Part shown: in pieces, positions 1 through 6,722 of the stretch | Layout of the letters: each line of letters begins with the position of its first letter | Numbering within the stretch: the first letter of the stretch is position 1 | Assembly (NCBI GenBank): GCA_934654475.1 | Contig: CAKUFZ010000003.1 | Span: 1 to 64,000, forward strand | Length of the DNA: 64,000 nucleotides | Reading direction: 5' to 3' | Source of the DNA: an uncultured Coriobacteriales bacterium | Lineage (GTDB): Bacteria > Actinomycetota > Coriobacteriia > Coriobacteriales > UMGS124 | Program-made: the position numbers and the translations under genes | Notes under the pieces: model-generated | Told to the model about the DNA's origin: nothing | The model's input: only the letters and a program-made list of their open reading frames with translations | The model's database searches: none

Positions 1-66
1 CCGGAGGTCATCCACCCGCACAGCGGGTGGTTTACATGCCGCGGCTACGCGCGCGGCAGACTGAAG
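1..66. repeat. Two adjacent hairpins, possible end of an IS200/IS605-like element
   Basis: Two GC-rich hairpins lie side by side. The first has perfect 8-bp arms (CCACCCGC / GCGGGTGG, about 12-30). The second pairs GCCGCG with CGCGGC (about 39-57). They sit exactly where the ATPase reading frame on the minus strand stops resembling its family. Subterminal hairpins are typical of IS200/IS605-type element ends, so this may be the edge of such an insertion. The transposase would lie left of the window and is not visible, so the identification is weak. Confidence 0.3.
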
Positions 67-185
67 TCATTAACAAGGGTCGTCTTGCCCACGCGCCGAC
101 GACCATACAGGACGACCATTTGAAAGCCGCCCTGCGTATACAGCCTCTCCAACTCAGCCAGCTCGCGTGTGCGTCCTTGAAACAT
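45..185 (-). pseudogene. Truncated N-terminus of an ATPase_2/DUF234-type AAA ATPase
   Basis: This 46-codon frame starts at an ATG preceded by GGGAGG. It reads MFQGRTRELAELERLY and then a textbook Walker A, YGRRRVGKTTLVNDF. This is the standard opening of bacterial and archaeal ATPase_2 (PF01637) proteins, which normally run to about 450-480 residues. After VNDF the frame gives SLPRA and a stop, with none of the usual continuation. The gene therefore looks cut off after about 41 codons, at the point where two hairpins begin, as if by an insertion or rearrangement. It keeps its ribosome-binding site and a well-organised operator/promoter upstream, so the break may be recent. No function is expected from the stub. 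Confidence 0.6.
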
Positions 186-197
186 CGACCCTCCCGT

Positions 198-250
198 CGG
201 TCTGCTTGTATACTTATAAGTATACTACTCTAAAGTATACAAGCAGACCG
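198..250 (-). promoter_or_regulatory. Nested inverted-repeat operator/promoter of the truncated ATPase gene
   Basis: Perfect 18-bp inverted arms lie at 198-215 and 233-250 (CGGTCTGCTTGTATACTT and its complement). A second perfect 16-bp palindrome, TATACTTATAAGTATA, at 209-224 overlaps the left arm. The motif GTATACTT thus occurs three times in about 50 bp, directly upstream of the ATPase start at 185. On the minus strand a TTGTAT box and a TTATAA box 17 bp apart fall inside the repeats, so a protein bound here would occlude the promoter. The AT-rich composition contrasts with the surrounding DNA. The binding protein is unknown. Confidence 0.5.
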
Positions 251-257
251 TCAAACG

Positions 258-668
258 TTACAGCTCTACGGGCACCCATTCGTCGTGGTTGCAGATCCAG
301 GCTTGGGGCTGCTCGACGGAGAAGAAGACGAGGGTGGGGTCGTCGGGACCGTCGTAGGACTCGCCGAGGGCCGTGAGGTGCTCGTAGCCGGCCTTACGGA
401 TCTCGGGCGTGACCTCGTCTTTGAGACCGGCCAGGCCGCGCAGGATGAGCCAGCCATGGCCGGGCCACCAGCTCGTGGCCTCGAACTTCTGGTTGGCGAG
501 CAGCTCCTGCCAGACATCCTTGGTCGTGGCGGTCACGAACCACACGCGGCCGTCGCACTCAGCGGCATAGCTGAAAGGGCGCACATGGGGCTGGTCGTCG
601 ACGCTCGTGGCGAGGTACCAGGCAGGGACGGCCTGGAGGTACTGCAGGACGGTGTCGATTCCACTCAT
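258..668 (-). CDS. Pyridoxamine 5'-phosphate oxidase-family (PPOX) protein
   Basis: A 136-residue protein of the split-barrel flavin-binding fold. The N-terminal region (PAWYLATSVDDQPHVRPF, residues about 15-32) matches the PPOX/PF01243 signature in which one strand contacts flavin phosphate, followed by GRVWFVTATTKDVWQEL. Short stand-alone members of this family bind FMN or F420 and reduce small substrates, or act as general flavin reductases; the substrate here is unknown. AAAGGAG precedes the start. It lies 74 bp downstream of the methylase-like gene on the same strand, and a small hairpin (GCGGCT/AGCCGC, 688-702) lies in the gap. The family assignment is secure, the biochemical role is not. 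Confidence 0.75.
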   Translation of the reverse strand: MSGIDTVLQYLQAVPAWYLATSVDDQPHVRPFSYAAECDGRVWFVTATTKDVWQELLANQKFEATSWWPGHGWLILRGLAGLKDEVTPEIRKAGYEHLTALGESYDGPDDPTLVFFSVEQPQAWICNHDEWVPVEL

Positions 669-742
669 GGACGAGCTCCTTTCACGGGCGGCTCACAGCC
701 GCATTGACAGACAAGTTAATCGTACCTCGAACGTGGCGGGCT

Positions 743-3196
743 CTACCCCACGTAGGTCCAAGGGGTGAGGACGTCGACGTTTGCGGCGATCTCCTCGGCA
801 CCGACGACGCGGCAGAAGCCCTGCTCGCACGGCGCCTCGGCACGCTCGACCCAAGCCGCGAGCACACGCGCGGCGCGGGCGGCAACCTCGGCGGGAAGTT
901 CACGGGTCGCAGCGGCACCCGTGCCATCCGCAGGCACGCCGCAGCCAAGCATGTCGACCATGAGCGTCTGCGCGCAGGCGGCGTCGCGCGGGTCGCCCAG
1001 CACGATCAGGCTCGAGGCGGGACGACCGTCGGCGAAGATGCGCGAGGGCAGCGACACGACGGCGCGCACGCGACCCGAGGTGGCAAGCTTGCGGCGCAGC
1101 TCGGTCTCGCTGCCCACGCACGAATGCAAGGCGCAGTTCGGTGCGAGAAGCACGGTCAAACCGCCCTTTGCCTGGTGAAACATCGCCTGCTGAATCCAGG
1201 CGAACGTCGCCTTGTTGCGCGGCGGCACGCCCAGCGCGGCCCAGCGGGCATCGTCGGGCGAGACGGCGCCCTCGTGCCAAGCGCCCTCCTCACAAGGCAG
1301 CGCGGCGCACACAAGGTCTGCCTGCCAGTCGCCGAACTCGTCATGCGCAAGCGCACTGCCCACGGCGGCGCCCAGGCCGCCGCGCTGCTCGCCCATGCCC
1401 TCGAGCTCGGCAGCCCTCACAAGCATGTCGGCCAGGATATGGGAGAACTCCTGCGTCTGCGAGCGCAGCGTGGCCTCGGGAAAATCATGCGCGAACAGGT
1501 CGATGAGGCCCTCGCCCGACGAGCAGGGCACATAGGCGCTTTCCAGCTCACGACCCAGGCCGCGGGCGCAGGAACGCATCGCACCCTCAAGCAAGCCGTT
1601 GACCGAGGCCGGCAGCACGGCAAACGAGGGGTCGAAGCGCAGCACGGCGCGCACGGCGGCACCTGTAATGGTGCCCGGCTCGATGGCGTCGAGCATGCCG
1701 ACCCACCCAGCAAGCTGCTCAAGCGTCAGCAGAGACGAGGCGTACGAGAGGTTGGGCAAGAACGACAGCAGGTCATTGGACTCGGAGAGCTCGGTCATGA
1801 CCGTGTCGAGCGCACGCACGAGGCTGGCGTAGGCAGGCGCGGCATAGGGGCCGGCGGCCGCGGCGATGAACGCCCATTGCGAGCTCGAGGCACACGCGCG
1901 CACAACGGCCAGGGGCGCAAGCTCCCAGGCAACATCGGCAGGATCGCTCAGGATCTCAAGGCCCTGGGCGGCGAGAGGACTGAGCACGCCCGCCTGTGCC
2001 ACGCGCGCATCGGCCGGCGTGGAGCCGGCATCAGCGCCGCCTTCCTGCCCCTTGCCGGCGCCTTCCCCACACGCAGCAACCGCCTCGGACGCCGCAGGAA
2101 TCTCGCCGAGGGGCTCGTCGTCGGCCACGCACGACCCGTCGACCCCCACATGCCCGTGCGTGAAGAACTCCGCCAGGCGCGCCGCATGGTCGCGCTCGAG
2201 CTGGACAAGGTCGGCCTCGGCCTTGGCAAGGCGGTCGAAGATGTCGCTTGCGACAGAAGCGAAACGCTCCTGCTGCTCGAGCGTGCCCACATGCAGGCAC
2301 AGGGCACTGAAGTCCTGTTCGCTCACCCAGTCCTGCCTGGAGAGGCCCTCGCGCACATGGGCGGCACGCAGGGCAAACAGCAGGACACCCAGGTCGACCT
2401 TGGAGTCGGCCGCGCAGGCATAGAGCACGTCCTGCAAAGGATGGCATGCCTCGGGAACGTAGCGCGCGACCATGGCGCGACCCTGGGGGGCGGCCACGAC
2501 GCAGGGTCCCTCGGCCAGGACCTCGTCGCAGCGACCCAGCGTGCCGCGGCTGCCCTCCACGCGCACGGCCTTGTCGGGGCCGCGCAGCTCGGCCAGCACC
2601 GACGTGCCCGTGCGCCACCTCACCGCGTCCGCCATGGCGAGGGTCTTAGGTCCGTCGGCACCCACGATGCTCGCAAACGCCTCGTCGCCCTCGGCCATGA
2701 GCCGGGCAGGCAGGGCGCGCAGGCGCTTGAACTCGGCCTCGTCCGCCTCAATCATCTCGACAAACGCGTCGCGCACGGCACGGCTGGGCCAGGGAATGCG
2801 CGAGGCGAGCAGCGCAGTCAGGGAAATCTGACGCAGCTGGGGGGTTCCGGTGACCTGGTGGGCCACCTGCGGGGAGTGCGTGATGACGTTGTAGAGGTAG
2901 TCGGTGTCGGTGCGGTCGTGGGGCACGAGGGCATACACCTGCCTGCCGAAGGAGAAACGTCCCTGCTCCTTGCGCGCCATGACATACCCGGTGTTTGCCA
3001 CAATCTGGCCGTACGCAGGGACGATGATTGCACCGCCCGCATCCACAAGCCAATCATCGACACCAAACGACTGACAGTTGTCGGCAAAGTAGGCGTACGG
3101 CCCCTTGCGCGCCGAGCGCTCGGCCACCGTAAGGTCCTGCTCGCCTTCCTTTGCCGCCCGGCACACGTCCCCGAGCCTCACCATCTGCATAGCCAT
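743..3196 (-). CDS. Type I restriction-modification-like fusion: HsdS-type target domains joined to a degenerate HsdM-type domain
   Basis: An 817-residue protein. Residues about 1-175 and 185-345 each resemble a half HsdS specificity subunit, with a target-recognition domain followed by an Ala/Glu/Leu-rich helical spacer (for example the stretch ending RLRALPARLMAEGDEAFAS). Residues about 430-735 resemble the HsdM/N-6 adenine methylase core: VPCSSGEGLIDLF (about 556-568) lies where DPACGSGGLL (motif I, SAM binding) is expected, and ADLVCAALP (about 626-634) lies where D..xxNPPF (motif IV, catalysis) is expected. The following NKATFAWIQQAMFHQAKGGL and VRAVVSLPSRIFADG fit the conserved methylase C-terminal region. 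Neither key motif is intact, so methylation activity is doubtful. No HsdR gene is nearby. S-before-M order is unusual. GAGGAGG precedes the start. Confidence 0.65.
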   Translation of the reverse strand: MAMQMVRLGDVCRAAKEGEQDLTVAERSARKGPYAYFADNCQSFGVDDWLVDAGGAIIVPAYGQIVANTGYVMARKEQGRFSFGRQVYALVPHDRTDTDYLYNVITHSPQVAHQVTGTPQLRQISLTALLASRIPWPSRAVRDAFVEMIEADEAEFKRLRALPARLMAEGDEAFASIVGADGPKTLAMADAVRWRTGTSVLAELRGPDKAVRVEGSRGTLGRCDEVLAEGPCVVAAPQGRAMVARYVPEACHPLQDVLYACAADSKVDLGVLLFALRAAHVREGLSRQDWVSEQDFSALCLHVGTLEQQERFASVASDIFDRLAKAEADLVQLERDHAARLAEFFTHGHVGVDGSCVADDEPLGEIPAASEAVAACGEGAGKGQEGGADAGSTPADARVAQAGVLSPLAAQGLEILSDPADVAWELAPLAVVRACASSSQWAFIAAAAGPYAAPAYASLVRALDTVMTELSESNDLLSFLPNLSYASSLLTLEQLAGWVGMLDAIEPGTITGAAVRAVLRFDPSFAVLPASVNGLLEGAMRSCARGLGRELESAYVPCSSGEGLIDLFAHDFPEATLRSQTQEFSHILADMLVRAAELEGMGEQRGGLGAAVGSALAHDEFGDWQADLVCAALPCEEGAWHEGAVSPDDARWAALGVPPRNKATFAWIQQAMFHQAKGGLTVLLAPNCALHSCVGSETELRRKLATSGRVRAVVSLPSRIFADGRPASSLIVLGDPRDAACAQTLMVDMLGCGVPADGTGAAATRELPAEVAARAARVLAAWVERAEAPCEQGFCRVVGAEEIAANVDVLTPWTYVG

Positions 3197-3290
3197 GTCT
3201 CACATGCCTCCTCGACCACACGACCCGCGCCGCGAAATCGTTTTTTGACTCGGCACATGATACCCGCACTTGCAGCTTGATAGCCCGAGA

Positions 3291-4280
3291 CTAGCGGATG
3301 TCGCCGCCGCGGGTGCCGGGCTGCCAGACGCGCTCGGAGATGCGGTAGCCCTTGTAGTCCTCGCTCAGCTCGGTGAGGTCGAAGGGCGTCATCTGGTAGA
3401 TGTAGTTGAGCCAGTTGCGCCAGAAGAGGTTGGCGTGGCTGCGCCAAGTAAGGCAGGGCTCGTTGGCCGGGTCGTCGTCGGGGTAATAGTTGCGCGGCAT
3501 GTCGATGGGCCTGCCCAGCCCCAGGTCGCGGCGGTATTCCGCATCGAGCGTGCCCTTGGCGTACTCGAGGTGGCCGGTGATGAACACCTGGCGCATGTCG
3601 GAGGTCGCCAGGATGGAAGGGCCCGTCACCGGGCTCGTGCCCAGCGCGTACAGGTCGCGGCCGATGTGCTCGTCGAGCTGGGCCAGGTCGATGCCGGCGT
3701 GGCGGGAGTGCGGCATGAAGAAGCGCTCGTCAAAGCCGTTGGTAAGGAAGTTGTACTCGTCGGTGAGCCTGGTGGCGAACACGCCGAAAAGCTTGCTGGG
3801 CAGCGCCACCTTGTTCACGCCGTGGTGGAAGTACAGGCCCGCCAGGGCTCCCCAACAGATGTGCAGCGTGGAGTAGACGTTCGTGCGGCTCCACTTCATG
3901 ACCTCGACGAGCTCGTCCCAGTAATCGACGTCCTCGAAGTCCATCTCCTCCACGGGGGCGCCGGTGATGACGAGCGCGTCGTAGCGGCGATCGCGAAACG
4001 CCTCGAAGGTGTCGTAGAACTTGACGAGGTGGTCGTGGGGGGTGTTCTTGCTCTCGTGGCTCGCCATGCACATGAAATCCATGTCCACCTGCAGCGGCGA
4101 CTTGGAAATGAGGCGCAGGATCTGCGTCTCCGTCTCGATCTTCTTGGGCATGAGGTTGAGCAGCACGACCCTCAGCGGGCGCATGTGCTGCTTGGAAGCG
4201 ACGTTCTCCTCAAGCGCGAAGATGCGCTCGTCGTCAAGAATCTCCTTGGCAGGAAGTCCGGTGGGGATGTTGATAGGCAT
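3291..4280 (-). CDS. metA: MetA-family homoserine O-acyltransferase, predicted to use acetyl-CoA
   Basis: A 329-residue protein that activates L-homoserine at the start of methionine synthesis. Family marks are LLNLMPKKIETETQ, the nucleophile cysteine in STLHICWGALAGLYFHHG, and the His-containing PHSRHAGID and FITGHLEY segments. At the acyl-specificity position the sequence reads TGAPVEEMDFEDVDYW. The Glu after APV corresponds to the residue that distinguishes acetyl-CoA-using enzymes (Glu) from succinyl-CoA-using E. coli MetA (Gly), so O-acetylhomoserine is the predicted product. The longest frame starts earlier, but the ATG at 4280 is preceded by AAGGAG at five bases and begins MPINIPTGLPA, the normal family start. 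The C-S lyase downstream of its divergent neighbour also belongs to sulfur amino-acid metabolism. Confidence 0.93.
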   Translation of the reverse strand: MPINIPTGLPAKEILDDERIFALEENVASKQHMRPLRVVLLNLMPKKIETETQILRLISKSPLQVDMDFMCMASHESKNTPHDHLVKFYDTFEAFRDRRYDALVITGAPVEEMDFEDVDYWDELVEVMKWSRTNVYSTLHICWGALAGLYFHHGVNKVALPSKLFGVFATRLTDEYNFLTNGFDERFFMPHSRHAGIDLAQLDEHIGRDLYALGTSPVTGPSILATSDMRQVFITGHLEYAKGTLDAEYRRDLGLGRPIDMPRNYYPDDDPANEPCLTWRSHANLFWRNWLNYIYQMTPFDLTELSEDYKGYRISERVWQPGTRGGDIR

Positions 4281-4501
4281 GAGGGCTCCTTGGGAGAAGG
4301 CACATGGCTCGTGCAGGGTCATTTTGAATGGCGCAAATTTCCAAGGGATAAAGATACCCTCTCCGGCGGCCAAGTGCGGCGCAGAACCACACGCGGGTGC
4401 GATATGTTTTGATTGCCAGCCATCGGCGCGACTGATAGCGGCAGGGACCGCGTACGGCCTATAATTCCTGCCCAGACGACACTTCGACGATGGGAGCAAC
4501 C

Positions 4502-5275
4502 ATGCCCGTTCTCATGAACAAGGGAGACGACCCGCGCCGCGCCGCGTGGCTTTTCTACACCGACCGCGCCGAGCTCGACGAGTGGGGCCGCCAAATCGTG
4601 GAGGGCCGCTGGGACTCCGCGTGCCTCGTGGTAGACCCCGAGTCGCTTGAGGCCGCCAAAAAGGCCAGCTCACCGGTAGAGGTGTGGGCGCAGGCCAAGA
4701 CCCTCATCCCCGAGGACTTCGACCTGGAGGCCGCACGCGGCGAGGTGATGGAGGCCACGCAGGCCACCATCGAGCGCGCGAAGATGGAAGCCGAGGCTAA
4801 GGCCGACGAGCGGGAAGGCGACGAGGGGGCCGAGGCCGAGGCCGACGAGCAGGAGGGCGACGAGGAAGCCGCTGACGCGAAGCACGCGTCGGAAGGTGAC
4901 GAGGGCGAAGGTGCCTGCGAGGAGCCCGAGGGCGAGCAGGACACGCAGGGGGGCGACGAGAACCCCTTCGACTACGAGCCCGTCCCCGCGCCCGAGGGCC
5001 TGCGCATCCATGTGGGCACCACCACCCGCCAGGCAGCCCTGAGCTACCTCATGGCGCATGAAAACGAGGAAGGCGAAGGCGACGAGGACGCGACGGCCGA
5101 CACCGACCTGCCCGGCCTGCAGATGCTCGCCCAGCTCATCGACTACATGCGCGACTCGGCCGACGGCCTGCCCTCATTTGCCGTGTGGCACATCGACCCC
5201 TCGGGCATCCTGCGCATGGTGCGCGCCAAGAAGGTCAAGGCCATGGCCGGCAACGTGCTGAGCGTCAAGAACTAG
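4502..5275 (+). CDS. Hypothetical protein with a long acidic low-complexity centre
   Basis: A 257-residue protein of unknown function. The start at 4502 is chosen because GGGAG lies five bases upstream; an ATG four codons earlier has no such site. Residues about 1-85 appear globular (AAWLFYTDRAELDEWGRQ). Residues about 90-160 are an Asp/Glu/Gly/Ala-rich tract with imperfect DEREGDEGAEAEADEQ repeats. The last 95 residues are again ordered and end VKAMAGNVLSVKN. There is no signal peptide or membrane segment. A TATAAT sequence at 4460-4465 lies in the divergent gap shared with metA, but no good -35 box is seen. A three-tier hairpin repeat follows the stop codon. Confidence 0.75.
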   Translation: MPVLMNKGDDPRRAAWLFYTDRAELDEWGRQIVEGRWDSACLVVDPESLEAAKKASSPVEVWAQAKTLIPEDFDLEAARGEVMEATQATIERAKMEAEAKADEREGDEGAEAEADEQEGDEEAADAKHASEGDEGEGACEEPEGEQDTQGGDENPFDYEPVPAPEGLRIHVGTTTRQAALSYLMAHENEEGEGDEDATADTDLPGLQMLAQLIDYMRDSADGLPSFAVWHIDPSGILRMVRAKKVKAMAGNVLSVKN

Positions 5276-5282
5276 AAGTCCC

Positions 5283-5364
5283 GGGATGCGCTGTGGCTGC
5301 GTTCCTCAGGGCCTCATGTACTCCAGTACACATCGGCCCTGAGCGCCTTGCCACAGCGCATCCC
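5283..5364 (-). repeat. Structured repeat family I, copy a (three-tier perfect hairpin)
   Basis: Three nested perfect inverted repeats share one axis: 15-bp outer arms (5283-5297 / 5350-5364), 9-bp middle arms CTCAGGGCC / GGCCCTGAG (5305-5313 / 5335-5343) and the centre TGTACT-CC-AGTACA (5317-5330). Read on the minus strand, the inner part (AAGGCGCTCAGGGCCGATGT, then TACTGGAGTACATGAGG and GAACGC) matches the copies at 19435, 19593 and 45151, although the outer stem sequence is completely different. It may also end transcription of the upstream gene, but no T-run follows. Confidence 0.7.
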
Positions 5365-5396
5365 TGTCGCCTTTGGTTGAAAGAGAGTGCAAAATC

Positions 5397-6581
5397 ATGC
5401 AGTACAACTTCGACGAGGTCATCGACAGGCGCGGCACGAACTGCTGCAAGTGGGACGGCGCCGAGAAGGCAGGGCACTCCCCCGACGAGATCTCGATGTG
5501 GGTGGCCGACATGGACTTCCGCTGCCCCCAGCCCGCCATCGACGCCCTGGTGGCGCGCGCGCAGGAGGGCATCTTCGGCTACACGCAGACGCCCGAGGGC
5601 TACTACACCGCCATGTGCGACTGGTTCGGCCGCCGTCACGGCTTCCGCCCCCGCGAGGAGTGGGTCGTCATCACGCCGGGCGTGTGCTTCGCCCTCTCCA
5701 TGGCCGTGCGCTGCTTCACGCACGAGGGCGACACCGTGCTCATCCAGCCGCCCGTGTACTACCCCTTCGCCAACACCATCGTCCAAAACGGCCGCCGCGT
5801 CGCAAACGCCCCCCTCACCTGCAACGACGACGGCTCCTACAGCATCGACTTCGACGTGTTCGAGCGCGTGGTGCGCGAGGAGCGCCCGACGCTCTTCATC
5901 ATGAGCAACCCGCACAACCCCGTGGGCCGTGCCTGGACCGAAGAGGAGCTGCGCCGCATGGGCCAGATCTGCCAGGAAGCAGGCGTACTCGTGGTGGCCG
6001 ACGAGATCCACGCCGACTTCGACCGGCCCCAGCACCCGCACGTGTGCTACGCGAGCCTGGGCGAGGCGTTCGCGCAGAACTGCGTGGTGTGCACCGCGCC
6101 CTCCAAGACGTTCAACCTGGCGGGACTTCAGCTCTCCAACATTCTCATCCCCAACCCCGAGCTGCGCCGGCACTTCGCCGACGAGGTGTGCGCCACGGGC
6201 TACGACGAGCCGAGCTGCTTTGGCCTGGCGGCGGCGCAGGCATGCTTCACCCAGGGCGACGAGTGGCTTGACCAGCTCAAAGACTACCTCGAGGGCAACA
6301 TCGCCCTCGTGCGCGACTTCATCGCCCAGCGTATTCCCGCTCTCAGGTTCACCGAGCCCGAGAGCACCTACCTGCTGTGGGTGGACTGCCGCGGCCTGGG
6401 CCTGACCGACGAGGAGCTCACGCGCTTCATCCAGCACGACGCGCGCCTGTGGCTCGACATGGGTTCCATCTTCGGCAAGGAGGGCGAGGGCTTCATCCGC
6501 CTGAACGTGGCATGCCCGCGCAGTGTGGTGAAAGAGGCGCTCGAGCGGCTCGAGGCGGCCGCGAACGGGCTTTCTCGTTAG
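5397..6581 (+). CDS. patB: PatB/MalY-family PLP-dependent C-S lyase (cystathionine beta-lyase type)
   Basis: A 394-residue fold-type I aminotransferase-like protein that should cleave cystathionine or cysteine conjugates to homocysteine or thiol, pyruvate and ammonia. Visible marks: MWVADMDFRCPQPAIDAL near the N-terminus, GVCFALSMAVRCFT, SNPHNPVGRAW, DEIHADF (the PLP-ring Asp) and the Schiff-base lysine in APSKTFNLAGLQ. Length and motif order fit MalY/PatB. The ATG at 5397 begins the conserved MQYNFDEVIDR; an upstream in-frame TTG is ignored. Because metA lies close by on the other strand, a role in methionine synthesis or sulfur-amino-acid turnover is likely, although members of this family are often broad in specificity. 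Confidence 0.88.
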   Translation: MQYNFDEVIDRRGTNCCKWDGAEKAGHSPDEISMWVADMDFRCPQPAIDALVARAQEGIFGYTQTPEGYYTAMCDWFGRRHGFRPREEWVVITPGVCFALSMAVRCFTHEGDTVLIQPPVYYPFANTIVQNGRRVANAPLTCNDDGSYSIDFDVFERVVREERPTLFIMSNPHNPVGRAWTEEELRRMGQICQEAGVLVVADEIHADFDRPQHPHVCYASLGEAFAQNCVVCTAPSKTFNLAGLQLSNILIPNPELRRHFADEVCATGYDEPSCFGLAAAQACFTQGDEWLDQLKDYLEGNIALVRDFIAQRIPALRFTEPESTYLLWVDCRGLGLTDEELTRFIQHDARLWLDMGSIFGKEGEGFIRLNVACPRSVVKEALERLEAAANGLSR

Positions 6582-6722
6582 CCGAGCGGCGCAGATCGAG
6601 CGCGACCCGCCCACATCTGGACGATTTGCGCGTCCGAAACATGCCTGTTCAAAAGGCACGTGATAATGGCTTGCGTCAAACGATGCGGGACGAACCCGCA
6701 CAAGGCATTGGGAGGATAGCCG

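Noticed and set aside
704..3280. Long plus-strand open frame opposite the methylase-like gene
   Set aside because: It is an antisense shadow caused by GC-rich codon use. Its protein is rich in Gly, Arg and His with no domain, while the minus strand encodes recognisable HsdS/HsdM-like blocks.
4281..4489. SAM riboswitch in the metA leader
   Set aside because: The leader does not show the conserved SAM-I, SAM-II or SAM-IV core sequences, and no terminator precedes the start codon.
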